A stretch of 64,000 nt of DNA, from contig CACZGS010000006.1 of assembly GCA_902780785.1 (NCBI GenBank), positions 159,630-223,629 of the forward strand, given 5' to 3'. Both the position numbers and the translations under genes were made by a program. The notes below the pieces were generated by a model, which did no database searches, was not told the origin of the DNA, and was given only the letters and a program-made list of their open reading frames with translations. This document shows positions 36,901 through 45,718 of this stretch, in pieces. The stretch comes from Oscillospiraceae bacterium (GTDB taxonomy: Bacteria; Bacillota; Clostridia; Saccharofermentanales; Saccharofermentanaceae). How positions within the stretch are numbered: the stretch's first letter is position 1; each line of letters begins with the position of its first letter.

Positions 36901-39158
36901 GCAAAGATGCTAATGTATCTTCAGCATTGGGAATCCTGCAGCATGCGATCAAGGCAGGCGGAAGAGGCGTATCGATAAGAACGCTCTTTACGCAGATCGG
37001 CGAGCTCATCTTAAAGCTCTGTCCGTGCGTGCTAATGAGTCCTCTGTCATGCGCGCAGTTCCTTGATCCCGATAAGTGCGGAATGTTTGATATCGTTGTA
37101 TTCGACGAGGCTTCTCAGCTTCCCACATGCAAGGCAATAGGCGTTATTGCAAGAGGTAAGGAAGCCGTTATCGTAGGCGACCCTAAGCAGATGCCGCCTA
37201 CATCATTCTTCATGGAACAGGTCGATGACGGTGATGATGATTTCGAGACAGATGACTTAGAGAGCATCCTCGACGACTGCCTCGCTATCTCAATGCCCCA
37301 GATGTTCCTCGCATGGCACTACAGAAGCCGTCACGAGAGTCTTATCACATTCTCCAACAAGGCATTCTACGACGGAAGACTCTATACATTCCCGTCACCT
37401 GATGACAGGGTATCAAAGGTTACGATGGTCGACTGCGCAGGTTCATTCGATTCCGGTAAGACCAGAACGAATAAGGTCGAAGCACAGGCCGTAATCGATG
37501 AGATCATTAAGAGAGCGCACGATCCCGAACTGTCGAAATACAGCGTCGGTGTCGTTACGTTCAATATTCAGCAGCAGTCTTTGATCGAAGACCTCCTGGA
37601 CGAAGCAGCAAGCAAGGATCCTGACCTTGAGAAATGGGCTTTCGGCAGTGAAGAGCCTATATTCGTTAAGAACTTGGAGAACGTTCAGGGTGATGAACGT
37701 GACGTTATCCTGTTCTCGATCGGATACGGTAAGGATGAGACAGGCAAGCTCATAATGAACTTCGGTCCTCTCAACAGAGACGGAGGCTGGAGAAGACTTA
37801 ACGTTGCCGTTACAAGATCCAGGATCGAGATGAAAGTATTCTCGTCCATGTCACCTGAAGAGATCCGTATCAACGATACTGCTTCTGAGGGTGTCCGTGC
37901 ATTTAAGAGATTCCTGCAGTATGCGGCAGGCAGCACGATCTGGGATCAGGATATCGCCAATACCGGCAGCTCATCAGACAGCTCCGGCACGCCTCTTATC
38001 GACCGCAATGCATCCTTCACGGGTATCGCAGACGATATCTGCGCAAGGTTCAAGGCTATCGGCTACGATACAGACAAGGGCGTAGGCAAATCCGGATTCA
38101 AGATCGACATCGGTGTCGTATCACCCGAGAAGGACGGTACATACTGCCTTGGTATCCTTCTGGACGGTCCTGTCTATGCGGCATCCGGAACGACCACATC
38201 AAGAGAAGTATCCCAGCTCTCAATGCTCAAGGGCTTCGGCTGGAATATCGTAAGAATATGGTCTCTTGAGTGGTGGGAGAATCCCGACAAGGTTTTCGAG
38301 AAGCTCGTAGCGATAATAAATGATTCTCAGAAGAAAGACGAGACTCCGGCTGAAGAGACTCCTTCTGAAGTACCTTCGGAGGGAACGGACGCTCCTTCTG
38401 AACCTGCAGATGAAGAACCCGCAGAGGAGGGCAGATCTGATCCTCAGGTGACGATCTACGGCGCCGAAACTGAAGAAGAGACAGACGGATCGGAAGATCA
38501 GGCTCAAAAAAAAACTGACGATGTAGAGGCGGATCCTGTTAAAGGAAATCCTGAGATCACTTATAAGTCTTCAGATCTGAAAATGAAGCAGATGACTGCC
38601 GGTGATTTCTGTGACAATGCTTTTATGACGAATTCATTGGTTGATGCTTTCGTTGAGATCGTCGAAAAGGAATCGCCGGTCAGTTTGGATCTTCTTTCAA
38701 AAGAACTGATCGCTTCTGCAGGCATTGCCAAGATGACGCCTAAGCTCCGTGCACGCTGCAAAGACCTTATGATGCGCGCAGGTTCAAGGATCAAGTATTT
38801 CTCGCAAAAGCTGGACCTTGCATCTGAAGAAGACGATGAAGTTATCTTCCTCTGGAGAGAAGGAACTGACATGGGCAAGGTAATGGATCATTACCGTGTG
38901 CCTGCAGAAGGCGAGAAGCCCAGAAAGGCCTGTGACATTCCTGTCCAGGAGGCTGCCTGCGCTTCAAGATATCTGGCGGTATCCCAGTACGGCATGCCTT
39001 ATGAGAGCCTTATCGTTGAGACGGCTAAGGCCTTGGGATTATCGAGAGCTCCTGCAGATTCTGACAACTACAGGCTCGGAAAGCGTGCAGTAGACTATTG
39101 TATCAGGCAGCAGCTCCTGCTACTGGACGATGACGGTTTTGTAAAAGGAACAGATTGA
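33966..39158 (+). CDS. DUF4011-type helicase/nuclease (DUF4011, SF1 helicase, REase-like, DUF3320)
   Basis: 1,730 residues. The N-terminus (LERSNVKFDLWERKLLDLSTRNSLLNLR) is the DUF4011 domain; it is interrupted by an acidic Glu/Ala/Pro/Lys-rich insert (about residues 62-160) ending in a Lys cluster. The SF1 core has Walker A HGPPGTGKS (about residue 417), DEAS in FDEASQLP, motif III GDPKQMPP and GDERDVILFS near the C-terminal half. A restriction-endonuclease-like segment follows (GYDTDKGVGKSGFKIDIGVV, about residue 1370), then a second acidic linker and a DUF3320 domain (about 1580-1725). The same architecture occurs in candidate single-protein phage-defence genes. Function here is inferred. 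Confidence 0.85.
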   Translation: MGELNLERSNVKFDLWERKLLDLSTRNSLLNLRIKGTSIPLFVPDCAKIEDYIAQEKNFSIISRGDEEEDEEEETSEETEAKEVPDAIKPVEENAENAEPTPVEALAAEAEKPVEEAGKPEEEAEKAEEKPEEPADKTTEEKPVQEADAAVAAKTPAKKKKIKKIPAKDYALEDLPKIDEFREYIEKQYEKGVLVSSLTNAVLDKNIKTLYRGAKTSMEENGANTLFLACGFLKWYEKDRKEPCYAPILLIPVELVKKFGIKYTMRRRDEDVQFNVTVSEKLRQDFKIDFDSFSKELPTDENGVDVPKIFEQIREVVKPLKTWEVVESCVLGLFSFSQFVMWNDMHSHRDEIAQNKIVKSLINGQLEWDYQDISANGKVPEEDVYLPIVADASQLAAIKRAGEGTSFVLHGPPGTGKSQTITSIIANCLANGKKVLFAAEKKAALDVVYKRLEKIGIAPFCLELHSNKVRKSYVLDQLKIASEVSLKAKGDGDYNKALEDIAAKRRELDKYVEELHIKRGCGMSLYELINVYASNQSAPECGAFDDGFVNELTADRVKEVESSLGELVASSTHLNGKLPFVKSSAYSQDAKNKLPVLVDAFVKAYEEFSASVDAFDKLLADNNCRIPGEPKTIGRIAGLSSCSALIAKIKGLNLPKGMICCDDTDSAYLTMRDTIVSCKDAIAKRDAILTVYQPGFLDLDGAALLSEIVTAKAKNALVRGMAENAVYKKVKAYDIKGNRKEVLEQDFKLLSDYKNSVQNAMNYITLARGYFGELYNPGAAFPGFDIAYFEAANENAHAVFAEFAPFDPTGSLRKLIGNGDVLVTDAANAFNTKSGAYKASYDELNATYGLEYGAFEPASALLEAKKQMAETLKADSEYLRDRMQFNLMASKCGQYKISNLVSGYGTGMISGDELTGSFRKGYSSMLISMIIDNSEVLRTFSGLVFEQKISELSKVNDDFEKLTRQEIYLKIARNLPDLSKDANVSSALGILQHAIKAGGRGVSIRTLFTQIGELILKLCPCVLMSPLSCAQFLDPDKCGMFDIVVFDEASQLPTCKAIGVIARGKEAVIVGDPKQMPPTSFFMEQVDDGDDDFETDDLESILDDCLAISMPQMFLAWHYRSRHESLITFSNKAFYDGRLYTFPSPDDRVSKVTMVDCAGSFDSGKTRTNKVEAQAVIDEIIKRAHDPELSKYSVGVVTFNIQQQSLIEDLLDEAASKDPDLEKWAFGSEEPIFVKNLENVQGDERDVILFSIGYGKDETGKLIMNFGPLNRDGGWRRLNVAVTRSRIEMKVFSSMSPEEIRINDTASEGVRAFKRFLQYAAGSTIWDQDIANTGSSSDSSGTPLIDRNASFTGIADDICARFKAIGYDTDKGVGKSGFKIDIGVVSPEKDGTYCLGILLDGPVYAASGTTTSREVSQLSMLKGFGWNIVRIWSLEWWENPDKVFEKLVAIINDSQKKDETPAEETPSEVPSEGTDAPSEPADEEPAEEGRSDPQVTIYGAETEEETDGSEDQAQKKTDDVEADPVKGNPEITYKSSDLKMKQMTAGDFCDNAFMTNSLVDAFVEIVEKESPVSLDLLSKELIASAGIAKMTPKLRARCKDLMMRAGSRIKYFSQKLDLASEEDDEVIFLWREGTDMGKVMDHYRVPAEGEKPRKACDIPVQEAACASRYLAVSQYGMPYESLIVETAKALGLSRAPADSDNYRLGKRAVDYCIRQQLLLLDDDGFVKGTD

Positions 39159-39241
39159 TATCAATTGTGCGAGCATTTCCGCACAAGCGGGCTCTGCACG
39201 CGCGGAGGACCTTTGCGAGCATAATGATATCAATCGTATGG

Positions 39242-39247
39242 TATAAT
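39242..39247 (+). promoter_or_regulatory. Extended -10 element directly before a start codon
   Basis: TATAAT with the upstream TGG (39239-39241) gives an extended -10. The ATG at 39256 lies only eight bases after it and has no ribosome binding site, so the transcript may be leaderless. Confidence 0.45.
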
Positions 39248-39255
39248 CTGCAAAG

Positions 39256-39837
39256 ATGGGTGAAGAACAGAACAATATATCTTTGAATAAGAGCACTAGT
39301 CAGTTGCCTATATACGAGCGACCGGGAAGACTTGATCCCGACCGTCATATTCCGATGGATAAGCGCAGCAGAGTAGATGTTAATGTCCATTATTCCGATG
39401 GCCCGAAGGGTTATTTCAAAGATTCCGATACACCTGAATTTACCGGAGAGTCAGCAAATGCCATGGATCCTTTTGAGGACACGGCATTATTGTATGGTGA
39501 CGTTAAGCCTAAAGTCGTCGGAGTCAGGACAGGCGCTCCCAAGATGGAAAGCAAGATATTCATTCCTGAGCTCGATACTACTGAGGTAAGGCAGAAGATA
39601 AGAAAGCCGGTTGTAGCAGCACCGGAACCTGAACCGGAGATCTATATCGCCGAAGAAGATAAGGCTGCCTCATCAGATTATATTGCCGATGCATTCAGCG
39701 GTGTTGAGACCGTCGAAAAGCACGAGAAGAAAGCCTCTCAGATCGTTGATATCGCAAGGCTTAAGATGTATGTCCTTCTTCTGGGCGTAGTCGTTGTGCT
39801 TGAAGTTGCCGGAATCGCTTTGCTCGTAATGCTTTAA
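39256..39837 (+). CDS. Uncharacterised tail-anchored membrane protein
   Basis: 193 residues; the first 165 are hydrophilic and Pro/Glu/Asp-rich, without a recognised fold (PGRLDPDRHIPMDKRSRVD near the start). One membrane helix is at the very C-terminus (about 170-192, MYVLLLGVVVVLEVAGIALLVML), so the bulk is cytoplasmic with a C-tail anchor. No family is recognised. It lies 97 bases after the helicase gene; the intervening DNA holds a 12-bp palindrome ATTGATATCAAT at the helicase stop and two copies of GCGAGCAT. The start was chosen as the first ATG of the frame; translation may be leaderless. Confidence 0.6.
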   Translation: MGEEQNNISLNKSTSQLPIYERPGRLDPDRHIPMDKRSRVDVNVHYSDGPKGYFKDSDTPEFTGESANAMDPFEDTALLYGDVKPKVVGVRTGAPKMESKIFIPELDTTEVRQKIRKPVVAAPEPEPEIYIAEEDKAASSDYIADAFSGVETVEKHEKKASQIVDIARLKMYVLLLGVVVVLEVAGIALLVML

Positions 39838-39857
39838 ATTCCAATTACCTGATCGGT

Positions 39858-40295
39858 TTAAGTAAGCGGGATCAGGTCGACCTCATCTTCTGTATATACA
39901 GGAATTCCGTTATTTATCAGCGTTTCTGCAGTAACTCCGTTGCCTGCGCATTTGCCGCCGGTGAATGTGCCGTCGTAGATCATGCCTTTGCCGCATGAAG
40001 GGCTGTTAGCCTTAAGGATCGCAAAGTCAGCGCCAAGGGTCTTTGCAAGATAAAGTGCCGTTTGGGCGCCTTTCTGGTATTCAGCAGTTACATCGGTGCC
40101 GTCTCTCATCATTACTTTGTCTCCGACTCTCTCGGAAGGAGTGCGGGGAGTGGGGAGTCCGCCGGCCTGTTCCGGACAGACGGGGATAAGGGTATGATCC
40201 TTACTTAGTTCGATTACTTTCTGGCAGGGGCAGGCGTCGCCCTTATATCTGCATTCAATCCCTAAAAGACAAGAACTGACAAGAATTTTAGACAT
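39858..40295 (-). CDS. DUF523 family protein
   Basis: 145 residues, the usual size of a stand-alone DUF523 protein. Family signatures are the opening VSSCLLGIECRYKGD, CPEQAGGLPTPRTPSE and ILKANSPSCGKGMIYDG. Conserved cysteines in SCLLG, CPCQK, CPE and PSCG suggest an iron-sulfur or zinc site. In other bacteria the family is linked to thiouridine desulfuration (TudS-type). Its role here is inferred from family. It is convergent with the 193-residue gene. Confidence 0.85.
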   Translation of the reverse strand: MSKILVSSCLLGIECRYKGDACPCQKVIELSKDHTLIPVCPEQAGGLPTPRTPSERVGDKVMMRDGTDVTAEYQKGAQTALYLAKTLGADFAILKANSPSCGKGMIYDGTFTGGKCAGNGVTAETLINNGIPVYTEDEVDLIPLT

Positions 40296-40412
40296 TTTGA
40301 TCTCCCGAAAAATAAATTACAAATATGTTACATTGGCTATTTATTAAACTTGGTTTTTTTATTATAATTTTCCCAATGTGAGTTTGGCAATTCTTTTATG
40401 AAGGTGGAAATT

Positions 40413-41072
40413 ATGGACAGTAAGTACATGGAAAATGTAACTGTTTTCGATCACCCTTTGATCAGACACAAAGTCACTCATCTATGTGACGTTAATACCG
40501 GTTCAAAGGAATTCTGCGAAATCGTCAAAGAGATTACAATGTTAATGGGATATGAGGTGCTTAAGGATCTGCCAACCAAGATGGTAGAGATACAGGCACC
40601 TCTTTCTAAATTTGAGTCACCTGTCATTGCTGAGGACTTTACGATCGTTCCGATCTTAAGGGCAGGCCTTGGCATGGTTGACGGCTTAAGAAGTCTTCTT
40701 CCCACTGCAAAGGTAGGACATGTCGGCCTTTACAGAGACGAAGAGACATTGCAGCCGGTACAGTATTACTTCAAGCTGCCGGTTGATGTTACTGAGGGGG
40801 AAGTTATTATTGTCGACCCTGCATTCGCAACGGGGGTTAGCGCAGAAGCGACAATAAAGCTTCTTAAGGAGGCAGGATGCAAGAGAATCAAGTTCATGTG
40901 CATCTTTTCTTGCGACCAGGGAATCGAATTCGTTCATTCCCGTCATCCTGAAGTGCCTATCTATGCTGCTTATCATTCAACTTATCCGTTGAATGAAAAA
41001 GGCTACATCATCGATGCTGCCGGTGACGCAGGTGACAGGATCTGCGGTACCGTTAGTTATAAACCACAATAA
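40413..41072 (+). CDS. Uracil phosphoribosyltransferase homologue, divergent copy
   Basis: 219 residues from the ATG at 40413 (AAGGTGG upstream; an ATG at 40398 lacks a site). It keeps the UPRT frame, with [26 protein letters not shown] and a final GDAGDRICGT. The PRPP-binding loop is altered: VDPAFATGVSA (residues 134-144) instead of the canonical [11 protein letters not shown] seen in the second copy. The uracil-contacting [13 protein letters not shown] element has become GYIIDAAGDAGDR. Loss of the second Gly and of Pro-Gly-Leu suggests changed or lost activity, or a different base. It is followed 18 bases later by uraA and then the normal upp. Confidence 0.85.
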   Translation: MDSKYMENVTVFDHPLIRHKVTHLCDVNTGSKEFCEIVKEITMLMGYEVLKDLPTKMVEIQAPLSKFESPVIAEDFTIVPILRAGLGMVDGLRSLLPTAKVGHVGLYRDEETLQPVQYYFKLPVDVTEGEVIIVDPAFATGVSAEATIKLLKEAGCKRIKFMCIFSCDQGIEFVHSRHPEVPIYAAYHSTYPLNEKGYIIDAAGDAGDRICGTVSYKPQ

Positions 41073-41090
41073 GTATTCAGGAGGGCTACA

Positions 41091-42482
41091 ATGAAACTTG
41101 TTTATGATGTAAGCGATAAGCCGAAATTCAGTAAGACTATCGTTTTCGCGTTACAGCAGATGATCGCTATCATGGCTGCTACGCTCCTTGTCCCGATGAT
41201 CGTCACATCGTACGGTCTTGAGGCAGATCCTTCAGCCGCTTTGTTCGGCGCTGGTATTGGTACTTTGGTGTACATTTTCTTTACGAAGAAGAAGAGTCCG
41301 GTTTTCCTCGGAAGCTCCTTCACATTCCTTGGCGCATATGCTGCCTCTGTAGGTCAGAATTTCGGATACCTCGGAATCATCCTCGGTGTCTTATTTGCCG
41401 GCCTTGTTTATGTCGTTATCGGTCTCATTATCAAGTTCGTCGGTTCCGGTTGGGTTAACAAACTCATGCCTGCCGTAATCATCGGACCCATCGTTGCCCT
41501 CATCGGTCTTTCTTTGTCAGGAACAGCTACAAGCTGGATGTCCACAAACGGCGGCGATACATACAGCCTCATTACGATCCTTGTCGGTGCAGTAACATTC
41601 TTTGCAATCGTTATCGCATCTGTTAAGGGTTCAGATAACATCAAGCTCATCCCGTTTATTGTCGGTATCGGCGTCGGATACGTATTCGCTTTGGTACTTA
41701 CTCTTATCGGAATGGCTGCAGGCATTGAATCATTGAAGATCCTGAGCTTTGATTCTTTCTCATCTGCATTTGTTCCGTTCTCTGTTTCTTCCATCGTTAA
41801 GATGCCTGACTTCTTCTTCCTCAAGGCTATCCAGGAGAAGGGCTGGCAGACACTTTCCGGTGCAGACATCGGTTCCATTGCTCTTATCTATGTACCTATC
41901 GGTGTTGTAGAACTTGCTCAGCATATCGCTGACCACAAGAACCTCGGCAACATCATCAACAAGGACCTCATTACTGATCCCGGTCTTGATAACACACTCT
42001 TCGGTGACGGTGTCGGATCCATCGTAGGTTCTATCTTCGGCGGTGCCGCAAACACAACATACGGCGAGTCCATCGGCTGCGTTGCCATCACAGGTAATGC
42101 TTCCATCATCACGATCATGGTTGCTTCATTAGGTTGTATGATCCTGTCATTCTTCACACCTTTTGTTGCTTTGATCAATTCCATCCCTAAGTGCGTTATG
42201 GGTGGTGCATGTGTTGCACTCTACGGCTTTATCGCAGTATCCGGTCTCCAGATGCTCCGTAAGGTCGACCTCGGCAACAGCAAGAACCTGTTCATCGTTT
42301 CAGGTATCCTCGTTACAGGTATCGGCGGACTTACACTCAATTTCGGCTTCAACGAAATGACACAGGGTCCTATCCTTACAGTTACAGCTCTTGCAGTAGC
42401 TCTTATCTTCGGTATCGTAACAAACCTCATCGTTAACAACGGTAAGCTTGTTGCTGATTCTTCCGAAACAGATAAAAAATAA
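41091..42482 (+). CDS. uraA: Uracil permease (uracil-xanthine permease family)
   Basis: 463 residues with about 12-14 membrane segments, starting QQMIAIMAATLLVPMIV. The NAT/NCS2 signature is visible in VELAQHIADHKNLGNI and ANTTYGESIGCVAITG, and in VNPGL-type loops. It imports uracil by proton symport. It sits between two upp paralogues and is spaced 18 bases from the first and 45 from the second, forming a pyrimidine salvage operon. AGGAGGG precedes the ATG. Specificity for uracil is inferred from this context. Confidence 0.92.
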   Translation: MKLVYDVSDKPKFSKTIVFALQQMIAIMAATLLVPMIVTSYGLEADPSAALFGAGIGTLVYIFFTKKKSPVFLGSSFTFLGAYAASVGQNFGYLGIILGVLFAGLVYVVIGLIIKFVGSGWVNKLMPAVIIGPIVALIGLSLSGTATSWMSTNGGDTYSLITILVGAVTFFAIVIASVKGSDNIKLIPFIVGIGVGYVFALVLTLIGMAAGIESLKILSFDSFSSAFVPFSVSSIVKMPDFFFLKAIQEKGWQTLSGADIGSIALIYVPIGVVELAQHIADHKNLGNIINKDLITDPGLDNTLFGDGVGSIVGSIFGGAANTTYGESIGCVAITGNASIITIMVASLGCMILSFFTPFVALINSIPKCVMGGACVALYGFIAVSGLQMLRKVDLGNSKNLFIVSGILVTGIGGLTLNFGFNEMTQGPILTVTALAVALIFGIVTNLIVNNGKLVADSSETDKK

Positions 42483-42527
42483 TAGTTAAAAGAACAAACA
42501 TCTTTTTAACAGAAAAGGAAACGGAAT

Positions 42528-43172
42528 ATGCAGTACAAAGATTTTAAGAACGTTCAGGTTATGGAGCATCCGCTCATTAAGCACAAGATCTCTCTTTTAA
42601 GAAAGGTTGAGACAGGCACATATGAGTTCAGACATCTCGTAGAAGAGATCGCTACTCTTGAAGGTTATGAAGCTTTAAGAGATCTTCCTTTGAAGGACGT
42701 TGAAGTTCAGACTCCTCTTGAGAAGACTATGACACCCATGATCGACGGTAAGAAACTTGCTATAGTTCCTATCCTTCGTGCAGGTCTCGGCATGGTACCG
42801 GGCGTCCAGGCTCTCACTCCTCTTGCAAAGGTCGGTCATATCGGCCTTTACAGAGATCCTGAGACACATGAACCTCACGATTATTATTGCAAGCTTCCTG
42901 ATCCTATCGACCAGCGCTTGATCGTAGTAGTCGATCCTATGCTCGCTACAGGCGGTTCTGCCGTTGATGCCATCAATTCCATTAAGGCACACGGCGGTAA
43001 GAACATCAAGTTCATGTGCATCATCGCAGCTCCGGTAGGAATCGAGAGACTTGCAAAGGCTCATCCTGACATCGATATCTATGTAGGTAACGTTGACAGA
43101 GAGCTTAATGAAAACGCGTACATTCTCCCCGGTTTGGGAGATGCGGGTGACCGTATTTTCGGCACCAAATAA
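42528..43172 (+). CDS. upp: Uracil phosphoribosyltransferase
   Basis: 214 residues with all the standard motifs: [27 protein letters not shown], the PRPP loop [11 protein letters not shown] (residues 135-145) and the uracil-binding end [17 protein letters not shown]. It converts uracil and PRPP to UMP. Cotranscription with uraA is likely. Compared with the divergent copy upstream, this one is expected to be the active salvage enzyme. AAAAGGAAACGG precedes the ATG. Confidence 0.95.
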   Translation: MQYKDFKNVQVMEHPLIKHKISLLRKVETGTYEFRHLVEEIATLEGYEALRDLPLKDVEVQTPLEKTMTPMIDGKKLAIVPILRAGLGMVPGVQALTPLAKVGHIGLYRDPETHEPHDYYCKLPDPIDQRLIVVVDPMLATGGSAVDAINSIKAHGGKNIKFMCIIAAPVGIERLAKAHPDIDIYVGNVDRELNENAYILPGLGDAGDRIFGTK

Positions 43173-43203
43173 AACAAATTAACCATTGGAGGAAAAGTGT
43201 TAT

Positions 43204-43983
43204 ATGGTTATTAAGAAGATCGTAGCTTCTGTAATGGCAGTTGCTACATTGGCTATGGCTTTCGCAGGCTGCGGCAAGAAGGAAAGCAACAAGTTCGTTG
43301 TTGGATTTGACCAGGAATTCCCGCCCATGGGGTTCGTCGCTGATGACGGTTCTTATGTCGGATTTGACCTGGATCTTGCAAAGGAAGCTGCTAAGCGTAT
43401 GGGTAAAGAGTTCGTAGCTCAGCCTATCGCTTGGGATTCCAAGGACCAGGAGCTTGCTACAGGCAACATTGACTGCATCTGGAACGGATTTACGATGACA
43501 GATGAGAGAGCAGACAAGTACGCATGGACATCAGCTTATATGGCTAATGCCCAGGTAGTTGTAGTTAAGAATGATTCGGGCATTTCTTCACTCGCTGATC
43601 TCGCAGGCAAGACAGTAGCCGTTCAGAAGGATTCTTCAGGACTTGAAGCTGTCGAAGATAATGCTGATCTTAAGGCTTCTTTCGGAAAGCTCGTTGAGAT
43701 GGATTCATATCTCAATGCAATGATGGAGCTTGAGATGGGTTCTGTAGACGCGATCGTTATGGACGAGATCGTTGCACGTTATGAGATCCAGACATCCGGC
43801 AAGGCATTTACGGTTCTTGATGAATCTGTTGCTACCGAACAGTACGGTGTAGGCTTCTACAAGGACAACAAGGACCTTCGCGACAAGGTTCAGAAGGTTT
43901 TGGAGGAGATGGCTGCTGACGGTACAATGGCTCAGATCTCCACAAAGTGGTTCGGTAAGGACATTACGATCATCGGAAAGTAA
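43204..43983 (+). CDS. Amino-acid ABC transporter substrate-binding lipoprotein
   Basis: 259 residues from ATG 43204 (GGAGG site). The lipoprotein signal ends FAGC. The family 3 solute-binding pattern is clear: FVVGFDQEFPPMGFVADDGSYVGFDLDLAKEAAKRMG near the N-terminus, then WNGFTMTDERADKYAWTSAYM. It binds a polar or basic amino acid outside the cell. Its permease and ATPase genes are most likely those at 48132-49590, 4.1 kb away, with a minus-strand block of three genes between. A terminator follows directly. Confidence 0.92.
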   Translation: MVIKKIVASVMAVATLAMAFAGCGKKESNKFVVGFDQEFPPMGFVADDGSYVGFDLDLAKEAAKRMGKEFVAQPIAWDSKDQELATGNIDCIWNGFTMTDERADKYAWTSAYMANAQVVVVKNDSGISSLADLAGKTVAVQKDSSGLEAVEDNADLKASFGKLVEMDSYLNAMMELEMGSVDAIVMDEIVARYEIQTSGKAFTVLDESVATEQYGVGFYKDNKDLRDKVQKVLEEMAADGTMAQISTKWFGKDITIIGK

Positions 43984-44005
43984 TCCTTAAAACAACTTAA
44001 AAACC

Positions 44006-44038
44006 AGGAGGGTGTCTTAACTGACACCCTCTTTTATT
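44006..44038 (+). terminator. Rho-independent terminator
   Basis: GAGGGTGTC-TTAACT-GACACCCTC followed by TTTTATT. It ends the binding-protein transcript. Confidence 0.85.
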
Positions 44039-44064
44039 GTCCGGAAATATTAGCGAACTCTGTT

Positions 44065-45606
44065 TTAAGTGTAATTCTCAATGTATTCGTAGTAATCGAT
44101 AAATGTTACTTTCACTTCATTGGGAATGCCGTAGTACAGCTTATAATTTTCCATCCAGTAGTCATCGAAATCAAAAACATTGGCACCGATACAGTACTGG
44201 ATATAGTTCGGAACTTCAGGAATAATGATTTCCTCACTGCCTGATTCAATGCCTTTGGCTATAGCTTCATCTCTGAGTTTATATGTCTTATATGCGATCG
44301 ATTGACCTGCAATAGCCAGGATAAGAACAGCTGTGATCAGAACGCGTGTCAGCATTCCCATGACAGAAACACTGAACTTGGCTTTGAATCTGTCGGCAAA
44401 TGGCTTGATCTCAATGTTTTCCGCTATGTGCCTGATCATAAAGCAGAAGAGCAGTATCCAATGGATATAGGGCTGCAGGAAGCATCTTTCCGGAGCCGGA
44501 TAAACAAACACCAGAGGACCGACTAATACTATCTGAGAGAATGCACAGATAAACCCGTTTTGCTTTTCTTTTCTGGTTAATACTGAATTCAAGAGCAAAT
44601 AGATTATGTATAAACAGAACAGTATTGATAAGACGGCGAAAACAGTACGGCCTGCGCGACGATCATCCAGCCAAGCCTTTTCTATAAGACAATAAAAGAA
44701 TACTGCAAAGAACAAAGTGCTTATAACTGCATTCAATCTTCTGAATCTCTTAGTTACAAACAAACTGAATGGGATCATGGTAAAAGCGGTTATGACGCTC
44801 ATATACCCATAAGTCATCCACTTAACAACAATATTGATCACAAACGTTTCCCAGGCGTAAGAAAGACTGTTGATCAAACCGCCGGATATATGGATTTCCT
44901 TGTAATCCTCACCGTTGATAGCCTTCATATATCCGCCATTGCTGAACATTAATAACACGCCAATGATGGAGAATATTATGAATAAAGCGCATGAGACTGA
45001 GATTTTCTTATATCTGTCATAGTAAATAAACAATGTAATCATTAACAGGAAGAAGATATAAATCGTCGTGGTCTCCATAATACCCTGAGATAAAACTACG
45101 ATCAGACATATTATGCAGGTTGCCGGAACAGATAAACGCTTTCCTTCAAGGATATGGTTTATACAAAGATCATATAAAAACAGAACCGATAAGACAGGCA
45201 GAACGTAATTCGTAAATCCTGATACCCAGGTGACGGTCTGGTTGAACATTTCTGCCGGTATGAGGATCAGAAGGATCAGAGAAAGATAGAAGAGATACGC
45301 GTTTTTGACCGTTCTGTACAGGTAATACCCGACACCGCCTAAGACAGCGAGCTCAATAACAACACGTAATACGGATGGTATGTGAAGAAGAATGGGAGTA
45401 ACAATGTTGGAGAAGAATCTGCCGTTATAATCAGCAGAAAGTGTCTTGAGCCGCTCGATTCCAACCGAACTTCCCCAGGCCCAGTCATCCAATCTTAACG
45501 GTGACAGATAAAGCATAGTAAACGTTAATCCGACTATCAGGATCGAAAGGATGATATTGACACTATTGTCTTTTGTCAGGTACAGCTTCAGTTTTTCAGA
45601 CTTCAT
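44065..45606 (-). CDS. Polytopic membrane protein, DUF6056/GT-C-like
   Basis: 513 residues from ATG 45606 (AAGGA site); an ATG at 45624 touches a TATAAT and is unlikely. Ten or more membrane helices alternate with short loops. The first outer loop, LDDWAWGSSVGIERLKTLSADYNGRFFSN, has the acidic pair and aromatic residues typical of lipid-linked-sugar transferases, and TVTWVSGFTNYVLP follows. It probably transfers or transports a sugar or glycerol unit for a surface polymer. It lies in an AT-rich block with two acyltransferases, all minus strand. Confidence 0.7.
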   Translation of the reverse strand: MKSEKLKLYLTKDNSVNIILSILIVGLTFTMLYLSPLRLDDWAWGSSVGIERLKTLSADYNGRFFSNIVTPILLHIPSVLRVVIELAVLGGVGYYLYRTVKNAYLFYLSLILLILIPAEMFNQTVTWVSGFTNYVLPVLSVLFLYDLCINHILEGKRLSVPATCIICLIVVLSQGIMETTTIYIFFLLMITLFIYYDRYKKISVSCALFIIFSIIGVLLMFSNGGYMKAINGEDYKEIHISGGLINSLSYAWETFVINIVVKWMTYGYMSVITAFTMIPFSLFVTKRFRRLNAVISTLFFAVFFYCLIEKAWLDDRRAGRTVFAVLSILFCLYIIYLLLNSVLTRKEKQNGFICAFSQIVLVGPLVFVYPAPERCFLQPYIHWILLFCFMIRHIAENIEIKPFADRFKAKFSVSVMGMLTRVLITAVLILAIAGQSIAYKTYKLRDEAIAKGIESGSEEIIIPEVPNYIQYCIGANVFDFDDYWMENYKLYYGIPNEVKVTFIDYYEYIENYT

Positions 45607-45718
45607 ATGGTTCCTTGACCCCATTATAAAAAAGATAGTGATAACTTAATCTGTTGATCATTCTTTTAAAAAATATTAATAGGGTTACTTGAATGATACT
45701 TCAAAAAGGGGGCATCGT

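Noticed and set aside
33966..39158. Frameshift or assembly error at the acidic insert of the large helicase
   Set aside because: The frame is open throughout, the codons on both sides are consistent, and acidic low-complexity linkers recur near the C-terminus of the same protein.
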